The notes below the pieces were generated by a model, which was given only the letters and a program-made list of their open reading frames with translations, was not told where the DNA came from and ran no database searches. Below, piece by piece: positions 28,701 to 43,700 of a stretch of DNA of 64,000 bases. The number at the start of each line of letters is the position of its first letter. Position 1 is the stretch's first letter. Origin of the DNA: Tanypteryx hageni (Eukaryota; Arthropoda; Insecta; Odonata; Petaluridae); assembly GCA_028673005.1 (NCBI GenBank), contig CM054116.1, forward strand, positions 22,173,840-22,237,839, given 5' to 3'. The position numbers were made by a program, and so were the translations under genes.

Positions 28701-31700
28701 GGAACAGTGCCACAGGTGACGAAGGCGGTTCGGGCGGTGGCAAGTGGCACGGGATGCTCCAAGTGGCGGATAGTGGCGCATGCAGGCACCAATGATACAG
28801 AGGATCGGGGTTCTGAGGAGATATTGGATTCCTTGGGGGATCTGTGCTCTGAGGTTCACCGACTCCGACGGGTCATGGGTATCGACATGCGCCTGACCGT
28901 ATGCAGCATGGTCCCGCGGACCGACCAGGGTTCGACGGTTTGGAGCCGAGTGATCGGCTTGAATCGGAGACTCTGGAAGTTTTGCAAGAGCATGGAAATA
29001 GATTTCGTGGAACTCGGGCCGTTCTCAAATCGTGTACGGTGCCCCTGAACCGATCGGGAGTTCACTATACTGCCATGGCAGCCCAGAAGGTAGGTGGTAG
29101 AATCTACGAGCATTGTAGAGCTTTTTTAGATTAGAGAGTAGGCCAGTGCATAGGTCAATTTCGGGGTCATCAAATAACTGCACTAATTATCAGAATAACT
29201 TTATTAACTCGGATAGTAGGTCAATACCTAGGTCGACATTGGGACTCAATAAACTCTGCGCTAACAATAGCAATGATAATGCCGCTCTTAGAAGTCGCAC
29301 CATCCATAACACAGAAAAAATCCAGAAGCAGCCCGAAAGCGACTCATTAACAATTTTAAATATAAACTGCCATAGTATCAGGAATAAGACAGCTGAATTT
29401 CAGAATTTATTAGAGGAAACTGAGGCAGATGTAGTGATAGGCACAGAGAGCTGGCTAACTTCGGATATACACGACCAAGAAATTTTCCCCTTAAGATATA
29501 ATATTCACAGACAAGATAGGGTAAATAGGAATGGAGGTGGAGTTTTTATAGCGGTGAAGGACAAGCTTATCAGTTCGCCAATTGAGTTTACGGAAAACAG
29601 AATAGAAAGCATTTGGTTTACAACCAGCAGGGGGGGTTTAGGAAACATCCATGTATGTGCATGTTATAGGCCGCCAGGTGCAGACGCAGAAGAAATATAT
29701 GAGCTAGAGGCCCAAATCAACTCAATACAGACGAAAAATAGCAAAAGTCTTATTATAGTAGGGGGAGACTTCAATCTACCCTCGATAAATTGGCACAGTT
29801 GCAGCTTCACACCACCCGGTAGAAATCGTGAGTCATGCGAAGCACTAATAGACATCTTCAATAAACATTCCCTTATCCAGGTAGTCAGAGAACCCACGAG
29901 AGAGGACAATATATTAGACTTAATAGCAATTAATATCCCTTAACATGTTTCTGAAGTAGTTATTGAAGAAGGAATCAGCCATCACAGAGTAGTTCGAGTT
30001 CTCTTGAACATAGCATTCGTAAAGTATCGCTAGCCTAAGTGAAAAGTGTACATATTTAAAAATGCTAACTTTGCGGACTTTAAAGAGAAACTTATTAAAG
30101 ATTACGCAACTTTCAGCAAATTAGCAAGCACGAAGAACGTTGAGGAAACTCGGAACGCTTTCTTATCAGTAATTAGAACAGGTATAAATACGTACATACC
30201 AAGTAAATATATTACCGATAATGGGGAACCTAGGTGGTATAATCGGCAGGTTAGATGTGCTCTCAGATTATGTGCAAGGCATTAATGAACTTCAAGAAAA
30301 AGATTCTCTGTGAACATCTAAATGAAAATCCCAAAATCTTTTGGTCTTATGTTAGAGAAGTTCAAGATCGATGCCCAACCGTAGCACCATTAAGAAACGA
30401 CAAAGGAGAGGTAGTTTATGATAGCATTGATAAAGGAAATTTGTTAAACTCATTTTTTCAAAGCGTATTTACGACCGAAGTGGAGAAAGCGAAGGACGAT
30501 CCACCCAAACCAAGCGAAGAGAAGATGAATGATATACTTATATCAGCAAAAGGGATAGCAGAACAGCTCAAAATCATCAATGCAAACAAATCCCCGGGAC
30601 TGGAAGAGATACCAGCTAGAGTACTAAAGTAATTAGCGTTAGAAATAGCACCTTATCTCGAAACAGTTTTCAGTAAGTCACTTAGTCATGGCGTTATACC
30701 TAAGGAATGGAAATTAGTGTTTATAACTACGCTACATAAAGGCGAGAAAAAAGACGACCGAGAAAACTACAGGCCAATTTCGCTAACTTCAATATCTTGC
30801 AAGATTCTAGAGCACATCATCGTTAGTTCTGTGATGGACTTCTTAGATAGCCAGGACTTGCTCAGTAAATATCAGCACAGTTTTAGGAAGGCAAGATCTT
30901 GTGGAACTCAGCTCGCTCTGTTTGCACATGATATACTACGATCTGGTGATCGAAAGACTCAGACGCGGTTTTTCTTGACTTCAAGAAGGCATTCGATAAA
31001 GTCCCTCATAATAAGTTATTGAAAAAATTACAAGCCTGTGGAATAAATCGAAAGATAATCGAGTGGATCAGGGACTTTCTCAATGACCGGGAACAAATAG
31101 TAGTCATAGATGGATTTAAATCCGAATCGGTCAGCATGGTCTCCGGCGTTCCACAAGGAAGTGTCATCGGCCCCCTATTATTCCTTATATGCATAAATGA
31201 CTTAGATAATGTTATTACAAGTAAAATCAAGTTATTCACGGATGATATGGTAGTTTACAGAGAGATTAACAGCCCTGCTGATCAAGCATTACTTTCTAAC
31301 AACCTACAAGCAATTCTCAAGTGGTGTAAAGAGTGGCAGTTAGAGCTGAACTTAGGTAAGTGTTCCGTCATGAGATTCTGGAGAAACAAAGAAATTGAGG
31401 TGATGAATTACAGAATAGAAGGCGTACATCTAAAATTAGCCAAATCAGTCAAATACTTACGCATCATTTTAACAAGTAACCTCTCCTGGAACACACACAT
31501 ACGAAATATATCCGGGAAAGCTAAGCAGAAACTAGGATTCATCAAACGGATAGTAGGTAAAAGCGAGGAAAAAGTCAAAGAGACATGTTACTTTTCTTTA
31601 GTTAGACTGCTGCTAGAGTATGCGTCGAGCATATGGGATCTGTACGAGAAAGGATTAATCACCGAGTTAGAGAAAGTGCAGCGAAAAGCTGCTAGATTCA

Positions 31701-34700
31701 TCAAAAATTGTTATGATAGAAATAAAAGCGTTACAGGCTTGATACAGGACTTAGGATGGGAATCACTAGCTGAGCGCCGATTACGTGCTAGGTTAAAACT
31801 TCTTGAAAGATTTAGAATGTGTACTTTCTCCAGCGACGTCGAAGAAATAATAAGAACTCCCACCTATATCGGTAGAATGGACCATCCTCGTAAAATAAGA
31901 GAGATAGCCTATAAGACAGAGAGATACAAAGGCTCATGTTTCCCTAGAACGATAGCTGAGCAGAATAAAACTTGCGATCAAAAGTAACCTCGCGTAGGGG
32001 CGTAAACCCAGACCTAATTTTGGAGTTTTCCCCTTGGTGTCAATGCACCCCCTGCCACACACCCTTGCGGTGGCTTGCAGGGTAAACTGGAGATGTAGAT
32101 GTAGATGAAAAGAATTATTCTTGAAGACATTAAAGGCAATGATTATCCTTAGCAACTGATTCATCCAACAAAGGAAAGATTAAGACATTCCCACTTTTGG
32201 TTCATTATTTTAATAAAAATAAGGGAATAAAAACTGTCATACTTTCATTTTATTCTCTTGAGAATGAATCATCGAAAGAAATTGCCAAAGAACAAACTAG
32301 AATTCAATAACTTATCATTAAAGAATGTAACTTCTTATTGCGCCGATAACACTGCAATAAATTTTGTTGAAAATCAAAGTGTATATACTGAGTTATCAAA
32401 GGATAATAACCACATAATTGCTGTAGGATGCAATTGCCATATTTTGAGCAATGTGTTAAAAAATCTGTAAAAAAATGAAATATGATTTAGAGGCAAATGT
32501 CATAAAAGTTTATATTGAATTTGCCTCATCCACAAAAAAAAGCGTCCAATAAAAAGAATTTTTTGAATGATTAGAAACTGAATGGTCTTAAATACATTAA
32601 GAATTTCAAAACAGTGAAAAGTTATTTTTTATCAACAAATTCAATCTCTCCGATATAGAGATTTTTTGAGAATAAAATTACGCTAACTCAACCATTATTC
32701 ACCTAGAAAGAGCGAATGCATAAATAAACGTAAACGGTTCATGCTCAAAATAAATACGTATCAAATCCCTCAGAGATCACACAATACCAAAAATAAACCG
32801 GTCACTAGACGCACTGTGACCGGTTACATAGAAGCATTTCTCACGTTTCTGTGGATAAAATGTATCACTTACAGCTTTCAGAAAGCACAAACGAACAATT
32901 CCAACAGCTATTCAGTGACACATTTCCATCGCAAGATTGTGTTCTTTGCTATTATACAGAGTAATAAAAGTATGAACATATATTCTTTTAGGATTGTGTT
33001 AGGTAAAAGGAACCCAAAAAAAATTCACTTATGGTAAAATGTGATTTGAGCATGTCACGAATTAAAAGGCAATCTAACAAAATTCGTTTGTTTTTATGAA
33101 AAATATATGCAATTCAGTTGTTTATTTCTCTTACATCACCTTTTCTATGAGAATGAATGACACTCTTCTATTTACATAGAATTTTATGTGATTTAGGTTT
33201 ACTACTGACAGCTGGCAAGGAATTTTTAAAAATACCTGATAAATGTCATGCTTATTACATTATTCTAAGAATTTAAAAATACCTGGGTTAAAAAAAGAGG
33301 AAATAAAATGCACGGCATATTGTGCCAACCGAAGTAAATGCATACTAGGGTGTATCGAAAAAATTTAAAGTTTGAATTTGAATTAGGCACTATGCAGAAA
33401 AGTTGTGGGTTTATAGTAGTACCTCGTACAAAACATTTTGGCTCGATCGCATAAATTTTGCTATCCCCGAACGAGCCTCATAGTTTCGAGAATTTGACTA
33501 AAATTGAGGTTTTGTATAATAAAGTTCGGATGGACTTTCCGTGTGTATATTTTGATACATGTGCAATCTAAAGTCACTAAATACTAGATTAAGCCTAGTC
33601 AGAGACATAATGAGAGGTTTTGGGTACTTTGGGGGGTGCTCCGCTCCCTCAAAAGTCTTAAAAATTTCCCTGTTTTTCACCCAAATGCGACATTTGTCAG
33701 TACTGAAGAGTGCAGCTCTTCGCCCGGTTCCTATAAGAATAAAGAAGAAACCGACTCAGAACTCACCACGAGAAGGTGGCTGCACATCTAGTTCCGCCCT
33801 AACCCATCCCAACCAACCAACCAATGATGGGTTTAATGCCTACAGACAATGACAATTGTATTGGTAAGTACCAAAAATGAGACTTTTGAAGGCTACTAGA
33901 CAAATCGTTTGAAGAAACAAGTGTTTGTTTAAGAAGTGTCACTATCAGTGTCAATGCCTCGAAACTGGTTTTTGGTGTCAAACGATGGCATCACTTGCCT
34001 TGATCTTAAAGCATTTCGAATCAAGCCATCACGATTTTCAGCTCCGCAGACGCTTAATGAAGCTTTTGTGACCTCCTTAACTGTACGCTCCACGCCCTGA
34101 GTATGACACGGAAAAGCGTCATACAATGATAGTAGTCTAGTAGCCTTCACAAGTCTCATTTTTGGTACTTACCAATACAATTGTCATTGCCTGTAGGCAT
34201 TAAACCCATCATTGGTTGGTTGGTTGGGATGGGTTAGGGCGGAACTAGATGTGCAGCCACCTTCTCATGGTGAGTTCTGAGTCGGTTTCTTCTTTATTCT
34301 TATAGGAACCGGGCGAAGAGCTGCACTCTTCAGTACTGACAAATTTCGCATTTGGGTGAAAAACAGGGAAATTTTTAAGACTTTTGAGGGAGCGGAGCAC
34401 CCCCCAAAGTACCCAAAACCTCTCATTATGTCTCTGACTAGGCTTAATCTAGTATTTAGTGACTTTAGATTGCACATGTATCAAAATATACACGCGGAAA
34501 GTCCATCCGAACTTTATTATACAAAACCTCAATTTTAGTCAAATTCTCGAAACTATGAGGCTCGTTCGGGGATAGCAAAATTTATGCGATCGAGCCCAAA
34601 TGTTTTGTACGAGGTACTACTATAAGCCCACAACTTTTCTGTATAGCGCCTAATTCAAATTCAAACTTTCGATTTTTTCGATACACCATAATGCATACCC

Positions 34701-37700
34701 ATCTCACGCCAGGCACGCAGTGTTAGTAGGCGTTTCATGGGTGGCCTACCCTCAAAAAATGAAGAGGCAAATGCCATGTTATGTCTGTTTGATGGGAACA
34801 TGTGGAGGAAAAAGTGCAGGTATTACACGAGTAAATATGGTACTTTGTTTTCTTGACTTTAAATTAATAAATAAAAATGTCCTATCACTATATAAGTTGC
34901 AAGATAAAAATAGTAAATTTCGGAAGAGTAAAAATCAACTGGGTTAAGTGCTGTTAAAAACTGTTCTTTTAGCGCAAATTCTGATAGCGCACAGATGTCT
35001 CGGAACGCCTCTCATGCACTAAGCGAGGCATGCCTGTATGTGCAATTATATTAGAAGGAACAATTTTATAATATTTTTTCATGATATTTATAAAGTATTT
35101 ATAATTTTTTATATCATTAATAACTGTTTATTTATAACTTTAAAGAATTTAGTTAATTACGGATTTTGTATTGTTGTTGATTTTATTTCTCTCATAACAC
35201 TGTAAATATTCATATAATTAAAAAATATTTATGAATAAATTAATCCTATTAATTAAATCAAAACCAAATGGTTTTCATATAATTTTGTCCTGAATTTGAT
35301 TTCATATAAATGTCGCAACTTGTCTCGACTTAATTTTTCAAAAATTTGTAAATGTCCTGATTTTTTATTTAAATCTCATACTTTTTTCCCTTCACCTTAT
35401 CTTCTTGCCTCTATTCATGTCTTAGTCATTGATGACTACAACAGCAATTCTCCAACTTTCTATCCACCATTGGCTCCTCCTTTTGCTAATCACTGCAAGG
35501 GGCCTCTGAGAGGGAGGCTGGAGGGCTATTTGGCCTAGGGCCTCAAGCTGAAGGGGATGCAAATTTGTGTTTGAATGGGCTCACCATGTTTAATATCAAC
35601 AGGGAAATGGCATGTAAATTAGACTTTTCCTCAATAATTGGTACATTTGCATGGAAAAAGGCTAAAATAGCATTTTATAAATAAAAATATATAAATCACA
35701 TTTCAGATTTTTAGCTAACGATTGTCTTATTTTGTTTTCATGTGTATTTCATTTTATTATGGCCAGGAGCCTCAAAATCTGAAAGTGGCCTGGGTCCCCC
35801 TGAACCCCTGAGAGGGCCTGCCACAGCAGCCCTAATATCCCAAACGTCATTTCCCTTTCTCCTTCTCGACCCACTCCTTCACCTTGGTCTATATATAGCA
35901 CGTGTTTTGACAGTAAGCTCACCAAGCATCGAAACCCAGGTCATGGATTAATTAATAAAAAAATATGGTACATAAGAGTTATTCTTTTCCTTTAGCATGT
36001 TAAGGCCAAGACCTTTGATTCTAATAAAAATCTACATCAGAGCAAAGAAAATTTTTTCAAGCTGCCAATAAATTAAAACTTGGATTCCTAAAAATTCACC
36101 AAGGTTACCTTGTATAAAAGATTTTAAAATATGTACAAAACCAGAAGAACAGAACTTAAATTTTTACTAAAACAAAGGAATAACAGCATAGCAAAAATAA
36201 TATGTGATTTTGCTTCAATCTAAAACTAAAATTGCCATAACTCAGAAGAAGAATGAAAATATTACCAGTCCATAAGTAGGGCTGAAATCTAAACTCCAAA
36301 TACTGCCTCCTCGTAGAATCTGCTTCCTGCCCAACAGAGGGAATTTCACAGTATTGATTTCTTCGCCGTTTATAGCAACTTTAACTTCCATATTCTTCCA
36401 GATGCATATCTGCGAGTCCTTAAGAAATTAAATTTTCATAAGTTTCGTGTAAGAACCTACCAATTTCATTAAATGGAAATAGTTTGGCACAAGCAACATG
36501 ATAACTTACAATTTTTAGTACACATCAGTGAAAACTCATTGAAATGAAATCACAACTTTTTATTTGCAAAAAAAAACTTTTTAAGCTGAAATGAAGTACA
36601 TATTCAAAAGATACAATCTCTTTTTAATATAATAAATTTATAACATTCAGATAACTTTATTACAAGGAGATATTTCACTAACTACTATTTTTCTACTACA
36701 ATATATTAAAATGATCATTTAATAATTTGCTTACAAGCATTTCATTCTAGGAATAATTTACATACACCAAATAGCAATACTGGTTTCTGTCATGATATTC
36801 TAAGGATATTCCTGTAGTTTTAGAATTATTTTTTTAAATGCAAATTCAAATAATTTTTATAAACAGAAGCAAACTCAACAGCTGCCAAAATCAGTATAAT
36901 TATACATTAACCGCTCAAGTGAGGAGGGCATTTAAATCAAAGCCAAATAATTCAAATAATTTTTATAAACAGAAGCAAACTCAACAGCTGCCAAAATCAG
37001 TATAATTATACATTAACCGCTCAAGTGAGGAGGGCATTTAAATCAAAGCCATCTCGGAGGTCAGAGGAGATTTAAATAAATTAGCTGATCTGGAGTAAAC
37101 ATTAAAAAATGAATAACTTTTTATCTATTCATTGGATTCATCTGAAATTTTTTGAGAATTTCCATAAAACTATGAGTATTTATACTATATTTTTTTACAT
37201 TTTTAATGTATTTCTTTTGGATGAAATGGTTTGATGAATTATTTTAAGCATTTACAGAAGTGCTATATTGCACGTCTTTATTCCAGGTTTATGGATTACT
37301 GCATGTATACTGCTTTATCATGGATTTCTACATCTTCCTTATAAGTTTATCAGAAAAAACATTCAAATAAGGATAAACAAAGATGCTAGAAGTGCGCAGG
37401 GACAGGAGATGTTTTGTATTTGCCCACTCAACAAAAACATGTCAAAAATATGTTTGTAACTTAGTAATTTGAGCATCATCTTCAATATGATTCCCACTAT
37501 CACTTTCTGAACAGACACTTTCTTCCGAATCACTTTCAAATAAGTATTCCATCTTGTTTTTATCACCAGGTATTGCTTGCCTTTTTCTACTGGTTTACGT
37601 CATGATAACTTAGACTCTTTTAATCTCTTAGAAATTAAACAGAGTAATCACAGAAAAAACTAACAATAGCTGCCTCTGTACAGCAATGCTTCCCTCAGAC

Positions 37701-40700
37701 TAACTTCAGAGCAGCAAGAGAATATTTGTTGTGCGATCCAAGCGATGCGCTCTGATCACACTTTCAGTTAAGATTGGATTATTAGAGCCATAACTCCTTA
37801 CACACCAGACTCACAAGGGTGGAGGAAAACCTGGTGCCGGCATTCAACTACTCTTAACAAAGAGCACCAAGTGAGTGGGGATTGCATGTGCAACATGTTA
37901 AGAAAAGGGATGCAGGAGGGGTGAGGAATGAACATGACAATTTCGATGACTTCATTTCAAGCTGTTGGAAGAATATAACACATATAGAAGAAAGTGATGA
38001 CAAATATTACATTCCATTTGCTTGGAAGAGAAGGAAGGGAGAAATTCACGACACTCAATCTTTTTGCATGTGAATTGGAAAATGCTGAATGGATAGTCAA
38101 AAGTATCAAGGACTACTGTCTACCACTTAAGAATGAGACAGTTGAGCAGCACAAGTTCTTTCTTTGGAACCAACAACCAGATGAGCTTTTTCTTGATTAA
38201 TACACAGATTTTAAGAAGCTGGCAAAAAGCTGCAATTTGAGTCATTAAAGGATGGTCTTATAAGAGACAGGATTGTTGGTGGTGCTGCCAGCAATCAATT
38301 AAGGAACCAGCTGCTAAGAGAGCCAAAATTAACTATTGAGCATGCAAATCTTATGAAATTGCTCAGCAACATATTATGGTACTTAAGCACAAGGAAAATT
38401 CAGATTCTGTTATTGCTAGAATTGGTGGAAGAAGCAACAGCCAGGTTTGGACTGGTGGACACAGGAATTGGCCTGCCAGATCAACCAGGTCTAACCAAGC
38501 ACATGGCTCCCAAGGACCTAATCATCATGGCAGCACGTGGATTCTTCTGTAAGTGGTCATGGCCAGCAAGAAATGGCAAACACAGAGAAGGGGTAACTGT
38601 TGAAGTCATTGCGGTGGTCAACATGGTCGAGACTGTCCAGCTGTAAGAGTCAAGAGTTTCAAGTGCAGTAAGGTAGGCCATTTTAAAAAGTATTGAAGAA
38701 TTTGTGCGGTAAGTGAAGTTCCAGAAGAAAGTGATCAGGTTTTTATTGGCTGTGTAAATAGTTCAACTAATTATGTAAATACTGTAAAAAGAGATTGGTT
38801 ATTTTTTTGAAATAATTATGTAAAATGACACAGGTACCCAGGTAAACCTTATTATGAAAAAATTGCTCAAAAAATAAAAAATTCAAACCAATAGAGGAAA
38901 ATAGCTAACATTAAGCTTAAAAATTATGTTAGGTCACCTACTGATGTTTTAGGAACATGTACTTTAAATTGTACTGATGTTAATAATGGTAAGAAATGTC
39001 TTTTTGAATTTTTTGTTGTTGAATCTGCTTTTTTTGGGTTTAGAATGTTCGAGAATTAGGCCTTATTGGTGCTGTAAAAACTGTAATTGAACATTAATTC
39101 AATGATCTGTCTGTCCTTGTAAATAAGTTCATTTTTTTATTCAATGAAATAGGTGAACTAAATAATTTTGAATATTCTTTCAAGTTAAAGCCTGGTGCTG
39201 TGGGAAAAATTGTACCTTGCAGGAAAATTCCATAGATGTTAACGGACTCACTTAAAACTGAGCTAAATATTTGTGTGATGCAAACATTATAACAAAAGTA
39301 GAACCCACTGAATTTGTGAATCCAATTGTTGTAGTGAAGAAACAACCAAGTAGTGATAAGAATTTTTTAGATCCTAAGCAGTTAAATGGATCTATTCTAA
39401 AAGAACCAGCACTACTTCCGACCTCTGAGGGCATTGTATCTAAGATGCCTAGCTATTTCAGTACTTTAGATGCTTTGAAAGGTTTTCATATGATTAAGTT
39501 AGACATATTTGTGTCTTTTTTGACAACTTTTGCTGTGCTTTTTTATACATGGAATTGATTTTTTAAATTAATTACTTAAGTAACCAAACAAGAGTTGATA
39601 TTTTTTCCTTTATTATACACTGTTAAGCTTGAACAAGAAACAACTATTACAATTTGCAATAAACATGTATATCATTAAACAAATATATAAAGTTGATTAT
39701 TAAAATAATATTTTATTGCAATTATAGTGTCTCCAAGACGTTACATAATGCTATCTTTTGCAATTTTTTGTTCTTTTGTAATATTAAGTAACGGATTACC
39801 ATTCTCTTTAATGTTATCGAATATCGTAACATTATATGTCGTTAACCCATCCCTGGCTCAAACGTTAAAGAACCATTGTATGAAACATAACTTCCAGCAA
39901 AGCCATGGGATATACAATTTAAATACTTGGTACTTTTTCCACAATTTTTATTTTCATAATATTTCACGGCCATGGCTTTGCTACACAGTAGCATCATCAG
40001 GTGACAAGAATAAAAAAGTACTGTAAATACATAGAGAAGGAGAAGTAGGGGTGGTAGAAATGTGGTATGGCAAAAAGGGGGGAGGAGGGGGAGAGTGAGA
40101 GGGAGATGGAGGGTAGCGGCAGGTAAACACAACAGGAGGAAGGAATGGGGCAAAGGGTTTCAGGGTGTTGAGAGAAAGGCTGGGAGTGAAGTTTGTCAGT
40201 GTCTTGGGCACTGTGGGGGTGTATGAAATCCTGGGGTATTTTGGGGGAAGGTGGGGGGTAAAGCAGAAAGGGAAAGCCGAATGGAGGAAGTCGATCCGCT
40301 GGTGTAAAAGGGGAAAGGGGTTATTGCAATGAATGGGATAATTCTAGGATGGGGGAGTGGTTTGCAAACACATATTTGTTGATTAACATTGTATTCCTTT
40401 TTTTATGGACAATTATTTCTATGGCTTCTAAGGCATCCAATTTGTATCCTTTTTCTGAGATATGTAATATAGTTGGGGAGAAGGAACTATTGTAATTGAG
40501 AAGGAACTATTGTAATTATTGTTTAGTAAATGTTTTGTGAAATGAGAGGATAGGTTTCTCTTGAGGTGACACTTCTGATGTTCTTCCGAGCCTATTTTAA
40601 AATTTCTTCCTGTTTGGCCTATGTAAGTCTCACTGCAATTATCACATTTAAGGTGATAGACTCAGGATTTCTTTAAATTGTCAATTTTACCTTTAATATT

Positions 40701-43700
40701 ACTAAGACACTTGCCAAGAGTGAGGGAGGTGTAGAACAAAACTCTGAAATCTTCCTTTGGGATTAGATTGGCCAGTTTGTGTGATAAACTGCCCGTAAAT
40801 GGGAGTTTGCACTATTTGGGAGATTTTTTGACAGGATGTTGGAGAAAAAGACCAAAGAATAAATTTGTTTTGAATTTTTTGTCGAAAAGTTTATTTATGA
40901 GATTTGGATCATAACCATTATTGTGTGCGAGTAGCTGAATTTTGTCTAATTCTTTCTTGAAATTATCAGGTAAGATTGGAACATTGAATGACCAATGAAG
41001 AAGTGAGTGGAAAATGGCATTAGTGGAGATGTGATGTAGGGAGGTAATGAGTATAGCGTGGTCTGTATAAGGTTTCCTATAGATTGCGAACATGTGCCTT
41101 TGGTTTTTAATGGAAATGGAGAGGTCTAAGAAATTAAGGGAGCCGTTTGTTTCCATTTCGAGGGTGAAGAAAATGGAATTGTGTAAGGAATTGAGAAGGG
41201 TAAGGAATAAGTTTAATTGGCGGTTGGTTATGGTTATGGTATAAAGACATTAAAAATTTACACAATTTCCAAGTGATAAAAAATATTATAAATAACATAT
41301 AAATGTTGTTAATTTTAAAATTAGGGTAAAGGAATGCAACCCGCAAAGTAAAGTCAGGGTCTAGACATGAGAAGACGCATATCTTTTCCAAATAAAGAAG
41401 TGAAGCCCATCTACTATCGAGATGGTAAACTAAAAGGATGCAGCTAGTTGCCAGAGAAGCTGCGTGACGAAATATTATGGCATACCCATAGCAAACAGCC
41501 AAGATAACAGCATGACGTATATATACGGCATACCCAGATGAGTGGTTAAAGACTAGTGTAATTGCCTGTCAAATATGATGGTTATGCGTGAATTAGGTAT
41601 TAAGTTCAAATAAAAATTAATGAAACCAACTTTTATAGGCACTAAAAAGTAACCAGTAAATATAAAATTCACATAATTGAGTGTTATACAGAGTAAAAAT
41701 AGTTTTGGGCAAATAGAAATTGTATGACAAAGAAATACATTACACTAGACAATTCTTATATGCCCAAAATTATTTTTAATTTATGGATCATCTAATTTTG
41801 TCTCTCTTCTTCTTTCTTTCTTACTCTCTCCCCTACTCTCTCTCTCATAGTATAGCTTTCAAAGCACACAGTCCTTATGCATATAGTATAAGGATTAAGC
41901 TGGCAATACAATCTTGAGGTTTAACAATTACATGGTCGGCAAGGCAACATATCGTTAAAAAGATTAAATTTTTCAAATAAATATGATTTAAATGTAGAAC
42001 TTGAACGATTTTGTATCATAGGCAAAATATGACAATAAGAATAAGAAGATCGTAGGTCAATTCTTTCTAATTTTAATTTGCAAAAGAGTAAAAAACTTTA
42101 AGTCAAAAAATCGATTTTTGTGTTATTTTATGGGAAATTGCACCTACCCTTCCTTTCCCTCCTCTCCCAATCGAAATTCTGGCCCCGAGGTGCACATCCT
42201 CATGGTCCCATTAGTAGGTGTACAAAGTTTTAAGTCTAAGTATCTTGGTTTTCGAGATATGCTCTCCACACACACACATTTCCTTTTATTAATATCTATA
42301 TATAATATGTTCTTTCTTGCTATAATCAACCTCTGGTATAAATCATCTGAACTCTGAATATCCTCAGGCTCTGCCACTGATAGATTACTACACAGATGTG
42401 ACCTTGTAATGTCAAAATTCAAAAGTTGCAGAGCAGGAATTACACGAATTTTAATAGTTTTCTAATATTTGGTTTGAAATAGGGGGTGCGGACATTAGAT
42501 GCACTCAGGCATTACATGAGCAAAGATGATAATAAAAGTGATTCTGGGTGATGACAGTGATTATTCAAGCAACCCAGATGAATTCATGATTGGACATTAT
42601 GTATTGTTTATAAACAACAATAGAGAATCCATTTTAATGAGTTTTCACTGCTTAACTGAAATGCTTACCTCGCCAACAGTGAAAGTGAAATTGCCACAAG
42701 AAAGGCAGTTCCACACTCGAGCCAAATGTCCAAAACCAACCGATATTCTGCAAACATTTGCTGAGGACCACAGCTCAAACAGGGAATGTAAACTTTCATT
42801 TTCTTTCCCTACCAACGACCACACAACATTCCACCACTGCACACTGCGATCATCAGATGTGGTGCAGATAAGATGAGAGACTGGATCATACTTAACTGAA
42901 AATACAGCTCCCTGTGAGAAAAGTAAAAAGCATAAATAGAAGCATAAAATGCTCCTCTAGATATAAACAGAAAATGGCTATCAAACAAAAATTAAATTTA
43001 TTTGCCAAAATAAAAAAGACCAGAAAGACGGTCAAGATACTGATTAGCCAGAAATACATACAAACAAACCAGCAAGGTGGTCTACAAAATTTTTCAAATA
43101 AAATTATACAGAAGGCATCTATGATATATATTTTTTTTTTTTTATAAATTATATATTAACTTAAGGAAAAGAAAAGGTAGTGATGAGGGTGGCAACAAGT
43201 GTTGAGGGAAGCCCAGCGAACACTTACCAAGCTGGCAGGCTGCTGGGGGCATCGAAGAGACACATAAAACACACAAACACAAAAAAGCACGCAAGCTTAT
43301 CGGGCCTATGCCCTTCTTCAGCGAAAGAGTATCTGCAAGTGACACAATGGGCGGGGAATGGCAGGGTGATGTGTGAAGGTTGATGATTGGAGGAGGTGGG
43401 GAGTAGGAGGGGTGGATAGCCAATAAGGAGGGAATGTGGTAAGGGAAAGTGCGAATAGCTACAATGTAACAGAGGAGACATTGTAAGGGGGCTAATAGGG
43501 TTAGCGGAGATTGAGGCCAGGCAGGGAGAAAGAGTCAAGAAGATGTATATGTGCTAGTTCCCAGTGTCGGAGAAGGGGGGCAGGAGTGTCATAGGGTAAG
43601 GCGCGAATAATCCTAACATTGTAGCAACTATTGAAGGGGACATTGTGGGTATTGGCATGTAATGCAACTGGAAGGGGGCATCTGAGAGAAACACTATTCC

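Larger units (their letters stand above)
27735..32720 (+). pseudogene. hAT transposase relic split by insertions
   Basis: Plus-strand pieces in order: KTKFHNESLSSGKISNFLLP (about 27920-27985, after a degraded zinc-finger-like start), HSFNSSNCAGNLFSSLFSDS and THSCGRTKGSKIVTQYLVQN (28460-28590), then LATDSSNKGKIKTFPLLVHY and VILSFYSLENESSKEIA (32150-32280), then CADNTAINF and IIAVGCNCHILSNVLKNL (32340-32470). This is the order of a hAT transposase of the BED/ZBED-like type. Unknown sequence of about 420 bases (28040-28460) and a CR1-like LINE (about 28591-32107) interrupt it. Stops show it is dead. It lies in WDR6 intron 5. Confidence 0.75.

Noticed and set aside
28238..28792. 184-residue open frame on the minus strand
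   Set aside because: It lies antisense to the hAT/CR1 chimera and has no recognisable motif; codon pattern and context favour the plus strand.
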